Source: Kalmusia sp. IMI 367209 (Eukaryota; Ascomycota; Dothideomycetes; Pleosporales; Didymosphaeriaceae). From it: a stretch of DNA of 64,000 nt. This document shows positions 25,347 to 35,221 of this stretch, in pieces. Under the pieces are notes generated by a model, which saw only the letters and a program-made list of their open reading frames with translations, did no database searches and was not told the origin of the DNA. The stretch is from assembly GCA_027946365.1 (NCBI GenBank), contig JAPEUQ010000007.1:992001-1056000 (forward strand), written 5' to 3'. Numbering within the stretch: the first letter of the stretch is position 1; each line of letters starts with the position of its first letter. Position numbers and translations under genes: made by a program.

Positions 25347-27077
25347 ATGCCCGTACCGGCTGCTTTGTCACCCTATATCTGTGCTCGCTGTCTGCGGGCT
25401 GAACGCCTGAGGATCTCGACCCTCCGCACAGCTCCCGCTTCTATACGACAATATGCCGAATCATCTACCTACCGGAAGGATGACGGGGAAGAGTATGGAG
25501 AAGCGAATAGCAGAAATCTAGACACGGAAGAAAGAACGGTAGAAACGCTAGTCACGGATGAGGGCGCCATGACCCGACGGCTGCGAGACATGAGCGACCA
25601 AGCTGCCGACGCTGGCGGCCGCAGCACACAGAAGACGCTGTTAGATGCTGGGTTTAGCGAAGATCTCAAGAGACAGCTCCAAGAGCGTATAGCGTCCGCC
25701 AATTTTCGCGCCGAACATAGTAATGCCTTCGCCACGGCAGAGCTCCCTTCCACCGCAAGCCGTCATGTCCGCGATATCGCAACTGCAGACCCGTGGTCTG
25801 GCACCGAGTCTATTCACGATGCAAGTCTACGTATGCTGAATGACGCCCACAAACCTATGAAACTGGGGAGAGGGGCAAGGGTATCTGGACCGGCAGCGCA
25901 ACTACCGCGCACTGTTGATACAGGACGGCCAAGCCATGCTGGTCAAGGTCTAAGGCTAGCGAATGCAAGGGATAGGAGCGGCTTGTACTCAAGTCTTAAA
26001 GACTCTGACATCGACGAACAAGAACGGCAAAAGCGCTTTCAAGAGCTGAAGGATCGCTTCTCGCCACATGCCCGCTCCGTTGTGCCCGGTACCATCCAAG
26101 GACTTGCCGCTTTGGCCAATGAGCGCATTGAAAATGCTATAGCTCGAGGACAGTTCAAAAACCTTGCCAACCGCGGCAAACAGGTGGAGCGCGACTACAA
26201 TGCATCGAGCCCTTTCATCGACACGACCGAGTACTTTTTGAACAAGATGATCCAGAAACAAGAGATTGTGCCGCCATGGATCGAAAAGCAGCAAGAGCTG
26301 GTGGCTACAGCAACAAAGTTCCGCAGCAGACTTCGTGTCGAATGGAAGAGGCATGCGGCTAGGATGATCGCGAGCCGAGGTGGCACATTACAAGAACAGA
26401 CGCAAAGAGCAGATGCCTATGCTAAAGCTGAGCTCATCGCTAACCCGCAAAAGAAGAAGCAAGAAGTCCTCAGCACAGTAGATGACAATGGCCACATCTC
26501 GCAAATTTCTATTTCAGGAGAACTCAAAGTTCCTTCATCAAGCTCTTCAGATACATGCATCTCCGAAGGGATCGTAGCTGAAAAGTCCACATCGAATCAA
26601 GTATCACAATCCCTTCCCACTTCTAAACAATCCCAACCCCCTACCAAAAGCGTCAACGTCCCCCTTTCAGCCCACCTCCCATCCATCGCTTCATCCATGC
26701 ATCCCTTCCGCGACCCCGCCTGGGAAGCCACCGAGTTCGCATACCACACTGTCGCCATCGCGGATCTTAATTCCAAAACGCGCTCTTACAATCTGCAAGC
26801 TCCCGATTTAGCAAAAAAACCCTACTTCAGCCTGCAGCGCGAACTCAATGCCTGCTACGCTGACGTCGCTCCGCAGCTTGCGGACGCCATAAGACAGCGC
26901 GCCACCAAGCCCATGACGAAGGTCGAAGGATTTGGACGGAGTCTTGCGGGTGAGGGGGGTGTGATGGATCGGTTGGTTGGTGAGAAGGTCAAGGTGAGAG
27001 ATGAGAGGGTGGAGAGGAGGTATGGGTTCCGCCAGTTTTGGAAAGATGTATGGAGGGCACCAAGTGACGGGGCGTAG
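25347..27077 (+). CDS. DUF1992 (DNAJC28-like) protein, probably mitochondrial
   Basis: Intronless, 576 aa. The N-terminus (about residues 1-40) is rich in Arg, Ala and Ser with few acidic residues and looks like a mitochondrial presequence. The conserved block at about residues 255-340 (IENAIARGQFKNLANRGKQ, then FLNKMIQKQEIVPPWIEKQQEL and a basic helix) matches the domain called DnaJ homologue subfamily C member 28 conserved domain (DUF1992). No J domain HPD motif is seen, as in other fungal members. A low-complexity Ser-rich stretch (about 390-445) precedes a C-terminal region ending RYGFRQFWKDVWRAP. Molecular function is unknown; a role in mitochondrial or Golgi homeostasis has been proposed for the family in other eukaryotes. 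Confidence 0.8.
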   Translation: MPVPAALSPYICARCLRAERLRISTLRTAPASIRQYAESSTYRKDDGEEYGEANSRNLDTEERTVETLVTDEGAMTRRLRDMSDQAADAGGRSTQKTLLDAGFSEDLKRQLQERIASANFRAEHSNAFATAELPSTASRHVRDIATADPWSGTESIHDASLRMLNDAHKPMKLGRGARVSGPAAQLPRTVDTGRPSHAGQGLRLANARDRSGLYSSLKDSDIDEQERQKRFQELKDRFSPHARSVVPGTIQGLAALANERIENAIARGQFKNLANRGKQVERDYNASSPFIDTTEYFLNKMIQKQEIVPPWIEKQQELVATATKFRSRLRVEWKRHAARMIASRGGTLQEQTQRADAYAKAELIANPQKKKQEVLSTVDDNGHISQISISGELKVPSSSSSDTCISEGIVAEKSTSNQVSQSLPTSKQSQPPTKSVNVPLSAHLPSIASSMHPFRDPAWEATEFAYHTVAIADLNSKTRSYNLQAPDLAKKPYFSLQRELNACYADVAPQLADAIRQRATKPMTKVEGFGRSLAGEGGVMDRLVGEKVKVRDERVERRYGFRQFWKDVWRAPSDGA

Positions 27078-27990
27078 GGGTTCCTCTAGTCTGGATACCA
27101 ACAACTACAATGAGTGGCTGCCTGGGTTTGGGTCTGGATCTCGCGCGGGCCTAGCGCATCCTCGGCATGGTGTGCTCGTTTAAATCCTGAGCAGGCAGCC
27201 GCTAAAGGTAACGCAGAAAAAAAGCAAAATCGTAGACTGATGCAGCCATGCGTAAATGTACATGTAGCCGTAGTATAGACTCGGTTCTAGAGCATCTCAC
27301 ATGTAATCTCGACCGATAGAGCACGGTGCATTGCCCAATCAGGTAGCTCGTCATCTCGCCAACGCATCCTCCCGACAGGCTCATCATGCAGTTCTATGAA
27401 CGTGAGATCGGACTTTGAGATATCCATCGCGGTAGCGAGCGGCATGTGGGTGCCTTGTGCTTCGAGGACCTGGCCTAGACCCTCTCACGGGATATATCGA
27501 TGTCAACCGCGACTGCAGTTGAGCAAGTGCCACCGCGTATCAATTGTGGAAATGTTGCATATGACATATTTCATAGTCTAATTCTACCCTCTATCATGAT
27601 AATTCGGTGCACTACTTTCCATAACCATGCTTTTACAATAGCTGCTCCTCCGGTACACATACTAATCCTAGAACCATACCCTACCTCCCCAAATGGACCG
27701 CTGTCAAAATTAATGCTATCTCCTCACCAAGGACCAAAACCAGTCCAGTGAACCATGCGCTATAGGATTGAACTTCCCGCACTAAGCCCCAGATTACCAC
27801 CGCACCGGAAACGAGCCTTGCGTGAATGTATGCTTTTTCGTTCGAGCCCGGAACCTAGCCTCCCGTGCATGTATGCTTTTTCGTGTGAGCTAGGGACCTC
27901 GCCTGGCGTATTGGACCGTCAAGTGGTGTCATTCCTGCTTCGCAATGATCGGCCGATCCCAATCTCAATTCGAATTAGACTGAGATGAGA
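27078..27990. other. Convergent 3' region with a diverged 43-bp duplication
   Basis: Between the DUF1992 gene (+) and the Ser-rich gene (-). No gene seen. An imperfect tandem duplication lies at about 27815-27904. Confidence 0.55.
27815..27904. repeat. Imperfect tandem duplication, period about 43 bp
   Basis: Two copies share ATGTATGCTTTTTCG at their centres with flanking GCCT(T/C)...GAGC...AACCT/GACCT similarity. The copies differ at many positions, so the duplication is old. It lies in the 3' flank of the Ser-rich gene. Confidence 0.6.
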
Positions 27991-30509
27991 TCAACCCCCC
28001 ACAGTCGCGACCCTGGTGCCAAAGCTGACCGCGCTATCGCTTCTCGCCCTGCCCTGGCCCTTATTCCCAGAAACAGCATATTGACCGTCTCCGGATACGA
28101 CTCTGGCGTTGGGCGTTCCCGAGTCCTGGGTCTCGCGTACGCGTGCCTTGCTCTGACACTGCCCCGTTGTGGCACCACATTCCCCGTCACCGGAGTACTT
28201 TCCAGCTCCATCGTATGGTTGACAGAAGCAGACACGCAAGGCATGTCCCGCTACAGGGCTTACACCTGCATGATCGGGGGCGTCATCACTGCGGGGCGGG
28301 CGCTTCTTCAACGTCTTGCCTTTCTTCGGGGCGGCTGGCGAAAGAGGAAATCTGAATCGAGATCTATTTGTTTTATCCGATAGCATGCATGACATGGAGC
28401 AACCGATCACTGAACGAGATTGCGGAGATTGCGTTGCTCTGCTGTAAGGACTCAAACTGGTAGGTCGGATGACTCCTCCACAACCGCGAACCTTTGAACT
28501 AGAGCTAATAGTTAAGCGCCGAGAGTGATTAAGCTCTAATTCGTTGACAGAGCCATTTCGTGACTTCTCCACGTGCCAGTAGTTATGATGATGGCGCAGA
28601 TGCTCAGGGAGCGGTGCGATTGTCTGAGGAGGAGAGGTCAAGGGAACAGGTGCTGGTCGCGCCAGCGGGATGTCAACAGCAGCAGACAGTGCCGCTTGCG
28701 CAGAGGCTAGACTTGTACTATTATAGTATGACGTTGAAATAGCTGGTGTTCCTGAAATGTACGAGTCTGAACGTGAACGCGAGCTTGACGAGGGGGTGGG
28801 TGCAAAGGAACTATCCTGTGCCATTATCAAGTTTCCAGAAGGTGAGTAGAATGACAGCTGCGGCGTTGTGAGACTCTGTTGCACAATGCCTTCCGCCGCC
28901 GCGATAGGCAAGAGAGATGTCAGTGCTGAAGAAGTGATGGAACGAGGGCACGTTGACTTGGCTTCCTTGAGTTGCAGCTCGCGTTTTGATTGCTCTTGAT
29001 TCGTGTCCATATCTTCCTTCCGACTAAACCAAACTGGCGTCACAGAGCGCCGTGTTACATGCGGGAATTCATGTTGGAGGTCAAGATCGATTCCAAGAAC
29101 CGTGCCAGAGTACGATGTAGACATGGTGCTACAGAAGCTAGCGTTGCGGCTTGAATCTCGCGCATAATCACGAAGCGATGGGTCGTCGTTGCGCTGCACA
29201 ACAGCGCCATCAGGCATATACCGCGCAGAGAGCTCGTCCCTGCTACGACGAAGAAACGTTGTGGCTGCGTGATGAACGTGGTCTAGAGCCGCATCGCGTG
29301 GTTCTAACGGCACGGGACCTTTGGAAGAGATTGTATCACTGCCGTCTCGAAGACGGGATAGATCAGGCAAGGAAAGCGATTGAGGCGCAGACGGCAGCTC
29401 CGTATTTGACTCGAACGTCAAAGGCGAGAGATGCAAAATGGGCGCACGAAGTCCAGCTGAAAGCACCATTTTCGTACTAAGGTTAGAGCGGTTCATAGCT
29501 GAAGGTTCAGGAACATAAAGTGATGATGATGAGGTGGAGCGCAAGAGCATTGTTGAGGCCGAAACAGAGATATCATGCGCCTGTAGATCACTTCGCTCTA
29601 CTCTTTGGTCAATGCTTCTTGGTGATGGGCTGATATTGCTTGCATCACGCCATTTTTTTGGACTTTGTGGCCTAGGTGGCTTTGTGCTCGAAGACGAACG
29701 AGACCTGCCACGCGTGCCGCGACGGACGTTGCTCAGAACGTCTCGAAAGAATCTTTTCAAGCCTCTGTTTTCAACGCCAAGCGGGATGTCCGGAAGCTGG
29801 GGGGTCTCTGACTGCTGTTCTTCGGGAGAGAGACTAAATCAGCCGGCGTGCCTATAGCGTGGTTTGATTCCCACTTGCAATCCCGACCGTTTTCATACTG
29901 TCTTTCAAATGGCATTTCAAGAAGGGATGTATGCTCATGCCGTCCTTCTTTTTCTTGTATCTGATGGAGTGTCTGATCATTAAGACTTCGCGAAGGCCTA
30001 TGTGAAGCACACCCAGGAGACACATTTTCGACGGGACGAATGGAAGAAAATTGGTCGACACCGAGTAGGGAACCGTGGGAGTGGAGTGTAGAAACGGACC
30101 CTTGCTCGATAATCGTAGCGAGAGGCGCTCCGTTTGAACGATTTGCAAAGCGGACCGCTAGTTGGTATGGGATGGCCCGTGGTCTAGTCTGCAGCTGTTC
30201 CCCTGTCCTCGATGTTAGTCAGGCTAGGGGTCGAACTTCACTTGGTGTGTCACCATCGTCATGCTGATCTATGGCATTCGAGCACACAGTAGACGGCGAC
30301 TCCGTATCGAAGAACGCCCTGTAATAGGTGAAGGGATCCTGGCACGACACAACGCCATGACGAGGGTGGGTGGCGATCTGATCTGCTAAAGTGGGGTCTG
30401 CAGGATCGGTTGGGTATCTTCGCATCTGACCGTAGGCGTGGGAAATGCGTTGACCGTTGCCATTGGTGCGATCATGTAACTGAGGAGCCTGAGGTTTTGG
30501 TGGTGCCAT
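27991..30509 (-). CDS. Unknown Ser-rich, probably disordered protein
   Basis: Not recognised. Proposed exons on the minus strand are 30509-30254, 30202-29875 and 29833-27991, giving 808 aa. The two introns are short (51 and 41 bp). Phase is maintained, and the first has a textbook TGACTAAC branch, but nearby alternative donors (30240-30253) make the first junction uncertain by a few codons. The protein is rich in Ser, Pro, Arg and Thr with SSSST, SSSSRSRSDS and SSSSL runs and no membrane segment. Short conserved-looking pieces are DPFTYYRAFF near residue 58, GLKRFFRDVLSNVRRG near 205-220, LPEHLRHHHNYWHVEKSRN and KKGKTLKKRPPRSDD towards the C-terminus. The last 100 residues are Gly/Arg-rich. 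The reading frame in the large exon is certain; function is unknown. Confidence 0.62.
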
Positions 30510-32998
30510 CGTTTTCCAGTGCCAGCACCGCAGGCTATGCCGTAATCAAGGGGAAGATGACGCGTAGAGCATGATAGGAGGTGAATAATCAGGCGTTGTC
30601 GAAGGGAGAAGTGCGTGAAGTAAGTGCACCAATAGCGTTGCTTCCGCTTTCCTATCCGGCGCTCCATGGAAACGACCCCTCAACAGAGTTATGCAAGAAG
30701 GAACGCCCAAAGCCCATTCTCACCGCCTGTCGATATTGATGGTCGCACAGTACTAGACAAGTCTTGTGCCCCGGTTTCAGCAATTGCAGCATATATGTGA
30801 TGCTGAGAGGCATCCTCGCGTGTGGCATACCGATCGAAATGTCCAGATGAAATCTCGCACATTGCATCGAGCTTGGTGTTGGTAGGGCGCCCCAGCGATG
30901 TTCAATTCGGTGGGGGTGCGGGTGGGTCCGAAGCAATCGCTTTAGTGAAAAGCAACGAAACACCGGACATTAAATGTGTGGAATCTTTGCTGCCGTTCGC
31001 TTTTTGTTACCCAGATCAATTGCTCCTGCGTGTTATTAGTTCTGTTTGCTAAGCTGCAGATCAATAGAAGGCAATGGCAGATACCCAAAACACCGGTATA
31101 TTGGTTGGTGAGAGACATGGTTCTTGTGCGACACATAATCATCAGGAGAGAGCTTGTGCGATAGTTTTTAGCTGTAATAGCGAACGCGTCCTCGGCTGGC
31201 ACGGAAGCTGTTAGCATCCTATTGAAAATTCTGAAGCAATGATCTATAGACACTAAAGTTAAGGTAGCGTAGATTGTGGGGGCTCTTGAGGACGTCCATT
31301 GGAAATCGAAGCCGGCCTAATCTTCTGAATACACAGGGTATTGCCGCATACTGCTTCCCTTTGCTAATCACTTGTAGCGCCCACTCGAGCCGAGCCTATG
31401 CAGAGTTGGATTTGTCCTGCTAGCGACGCAATTCGCTCCTCTTGTGGGGCTAAGGCTGTACCGTACCTGGCAAATTGCAATATACAGGCATTGTACAGGC
31501 ATTGTACAGGCATTGTACAGGCAATGTACAGTATGGCATGTCGTCAAGACTGATAGAGGCTATAGTTTTCGTGATCCCTTGATGAGATTGGTAGTGCCGA
31601 GGTTTCTATCCAAAATATTCACAGACAGGAGCAAGGGCGAAGTTGCAGAGTAACACTATGCAAGGGCTAGTCCCATTCACCAGCGGGGTTGCCTCAGATC
31701 CTCGATTGTCCCTCTTGGTTGGGCTGTGGCCTGGCGAACACGAAATTCCTCGCGGCCGATTGCCATTCTGTCTCGGGTTCTTAAAAGCATTTTCAGAGCA
31801 CCGCCTCTCGGGCTACCGTTGTCCTTTTCTGGGCGCTGTAAGATGTTCTTCGCAGCATCCCAGAAGCTGTGAGTGGGTACCGGATTCTGCTCTGTGCATC
31901 TGCTGATGATGGTGTTTCCCCTCTTCCCTCTGTTTTCTCAGTGTTAGGGTTGGCCTTTCTCTCAGTAGGATTGCCCCCAACCCTGGCTGCTCCACACCCT
32001 CATCGCTTAGGCGTCTTTTCGTACCCATTTGTACTATCTTGGCTTCCATTCGTAAAATGATGGGGCTGACCACGGTTTGTCATACGTTGTGCTGCAATTG
32101 ATCCGAGTCTTAGTACAAATATATGACATCAAGCCCGGTGCTGCCGCATCTGTACACACTAAGCTCTGGCGTCTGGTGGTCAATGAGAGACCGACCCTCA
32201 GGCGATCAATCTAATAGGTCTCTATACCTCTCTTTCAGCAGTGCGGCTCTTGTAATCGCTCTGATCTACGTCAGTGGAATTTACGTCTCACGTCGAACGA
32301 AACGCCAAAGCCCAGGAACCCACTGAGGATCCGACGGTCTGGCTATATCAATGTTGATCCTTCCGTGCCAATGAGACATGGATATTCCGTACCGACATTG
32401 CTATAGCGTGCTGCAGTGATGATGATTTCCAGAAATGAGAACATAGTGGCGGCGCTGAGGTCCGTCACACAGGTTGCCGGGTCCTTTCTATGCTGCAGGT
32501 GCTTTTGGGAAGATAAGACGGATCTTTACTTGTCTATTGGTGCCAGAGAACCTGGCGTATGATCAAGTGACCAGACAAAATGCAGCCTTCAGCCACTGAG
32601 GACCTAGAAGGCGCCGCGATAACAAATAGAAGAAACAAGGTCCGTCCGCCTTAACCGCGAGTGCCGAATGCGAGAGCAAGCATGATCCATCCTTACACGA
32701 CATCGGTGATCGGCGCCAAAGGAGTCACATCTCTCGGCGCGGAGATATTTTACTAGCCCAATTTGAGCCTCCTGAGGTGTAATTTGATGCAAGATAGCTA
32801 TTTCCGGGCCGAATATGGTGTGAGAGTGTTCTCGGGTGAAAAATGGTGTGTCTCATGTCTTCCTTCCCGTCCGTAGCTTGCCGTGGGTATCTGCGCCGAA
32901 GAGCTGTCCAATGTGCGATTGGTAACTCTTTTTTGGTGCATTGGTTAGGTAACAGGGGATGTAGATGGTGCTTCAGCCCTGAGTAGTGTTCAGTAGCC
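30510..32998. other. 2.5-kb region without a convincing gene
   Basis: Contains only short open frames and the 11-bp tandem array at 31483-31531. The left end is the promoter of the Ser-rich gene (-), and the right end that of the small orphan gene. Confidence 0.55.
31483..31531. repeat. 11-bp tandem array containing TGTACA
   Basis: The unit TACAGGCATTG occurs three times exactly, then once as TACAGGCAATG, followed by TACAG. Each junction between units creates the palindrome TGTACA (4 of 4 junctions). It lies in non-coding DNA. Confidence 0.85.
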
Positions 32999-33006
32999 TA
33001 TATAAG
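32999..33006 (+). promoter_or_regulatory. TATA box of the small orphan gene
   Basis: TATATAAG about 103-110 bp upstream of the ATG at 33109. The same octamer and spacing occur upstream of subtilase A. Confidence 0.5.
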
Positions 33007-33108
33007 GAGGCTAGACAACAGCTCTCTGTGTTGATGTAGTCGTCAACCAACCTTGCGCCATTGCCCTTATCTTTGTCAATCAATCTTACAGGACTTCTCA
33101 CAACGAAC

Positions 33109-33706
33109 ATGACTAGCCCTTTTGCAAAGAGCAATTCCAAAGCGGCGCTGATGGAGAGACTTGGCTTGTGCGGGGTAGAAGGCGAGCGGATCTACAGTTT
33201 ACTATACGTAAGTTCAGTGAACCTATATGGACCAGTATTGTTTACATTTTGATTACCGTAGCATGAAGCTATAACTGCACGAGACAGGCTGAGCCACAAT
33301 TATGGCGCGCTGACCAATTTGTCGAAGCGAAACGGAGCCCAGCCGCCGTACAGATGGGATGATCTTCAAGAGACTTATAGGCACCAGGAGAGAATGGCCA
33401 TTGTCAATTGTGCTGGCCGCGAAACTCTGCCATACTATCAGGAAGGCCAATGGAGAACCACAGTGATACTAGATAATTGGGTGGCAGACTGGTTTCTGTG
33501 GCATAGCTTTCGCTTCCGAGACAATCGGAATCCTACCGCCGGACTGCCTACAAATGTTGGCCAAAGCGGTGGGCGCGGTAGCCGTCCAGGACAAGGAGGT
33601 AGGTAGCTGGCTGATAACCTATCCGTGAAAACCTGGCACTAATTGCTGGTCAGGTGCGGGAGGAGCTCCCAATGGGGGCCAGTACTGGGGCACAGTCCTC
33701 CAGTGA
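33109..33706 (+). CDS. Small unknown protein, three exons
   Basis: Exons are 33109-33207, 33262-33598 and 33654-33706, giving 162 aa. Both introns are canonical (GTAAGT...TAG, 54 bp; GTAGGT...CAG, 55 bp) and keep the frame. A TATA box precedes the gene, so it looks like a real, expressed small gene. There is no signal peptide or membrane helix. Residues 1-120 form a mixed, Arg- and Trp-containing region (ALMERLGLCGVEGERIYSL, WVADWFLWHSFRFRDN). The C-terminal 35 residues are Gly-rich (GQSGGRGSRPGQGGAGG) and end NGGQYWGTVLQ. I recognise no family, and it is isolated in a gene-poor stretch. It may be a lineage-restricted gene. Confidence 0.6.
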
Positions 33707-35221
33707 TGCGCAACGCCAGGTCCTCCGTAGACCCTGATTCCGTGTGCTCAAAAATAGCGAAACCCGAAGAACACACGATCTCCGGAGGATGTCTTGCCCT
33801 GTAGATGTGGATCGAACGATATTCTGTACAGACAATCGGCTAGTAGATGACGTGGCTCTAGCACCCCTACAAGTCCCCCGCTTCCTCGGAACGATTCTAG
33901 TTGTCTCCTCTCTCAATTCGTGAGAAACTCCATAAAAATGCTTCCCCTAGTCTCGTTTGGATGGAAAGGCGTTCTTTTGGATCGACGGTTGCTCCTCTTT
34001 TGTTTTTCTTTAAATCTGGCACTTGCTACCTCCGGATACTTTACCAACATCCTCAAAATGAAGGCGTTTCAATGCGACGATGACTGCTTCATGTTAGATG
34101 CGGACTGTGAGCGTAATATACAAGCAATGTCGTACTAATTGTGCTCAATGGCATGCTAAGGCTCATACGAAAGTACTACATCGCCCAATGACTCGCTCCT
34201 GGTTAAAACTTCATGGCTGCGTGTGTCGTCTAAGCTGTGTGCGGGAATAAAGAAATTGAAAGGATTCAGGTGAAGAAAAGGAAGAAGTAATAAGTGAAAT
34301 GAAGTTTTAGAATTGCATGGCCCGGATGTGACCAAGCGCACTCCGGGGCCGATCTTAGTAGTCGCTGAAGCTACGGAGGCGAGCATAGAACAGCGTCAAC
34401 TTGTCACGATCGCCATTGAGGTGGAAGGGGTGACATTAATATTGATCAGGATGATGTACTTGCACCACGACAAGGCGAGTGGTCGGCTGTATGCTTCCAG
34501 CTTCGATATGTTCCGACGGGTATCATGATATCATCGCCTATCTAAGGCCTAATGTAACATTCACAGAACCTTGCACGCGTTTCTCCGGTTTGCGACGCTA
34601 CCGCAATATCGGGCTATGTTGATTCAACAAGGTATGTGTTGGCTGATCCTACTCTGTCCAATCTAGTTATGATCATCTCTCCGGGCTTGTTTATAGGGAG
34701 TACACTAATGACTGTACAAAGTCCAGTTATTATGTTTTTGTACCATACCCTTAAGTGGGGTGCCGATTCAAGCAAACCCTATCCACTCGAAGGATTTTGG
34801 TAAGGTACGAATGACGTCGATGAAGTAACAAGGGGTCGCCAAGTGATGGTTTAACCTTGCGGGGTTGTATGAAGTGGCCTTTCTGAGTATCGAAGGTGGG
34901 AAAATTCACCGATAGACAACACAATCGTGGAGGTGTGTCCCTAAACGATTCAAGAACAATTTTGAGGTACTTTCAAGAAGCCTTGTGTGATATGACTTTG
35001 CAAAGCTAAAGCATGTTCTGAAGATGGACTGAACCATCAAGACCGGAGCTGCCAAACGCCATCGCAATGCACAATAGAAATATTGTCATCCGCAAGCAAA
35101 AGGGTTCCACGCCACTCGAGCCATCGTTCCACTGATACCTGCTCTTGACTAGGACTAGTAATCGCAAAGAAAACCTTGCCTAAGAAAGTTGGGGTGCCGT
35201 AGGGAGAGCCGCTGTATGCTA
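33707..35221. other. Intergenic, no confident gene
   Basis: Holds a 66-codon frame (33938-34138) with a hydrophobic N-terminal half, discussed as a weak candidate under findings. Otherwise only short frames. Confidence 0.5.
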
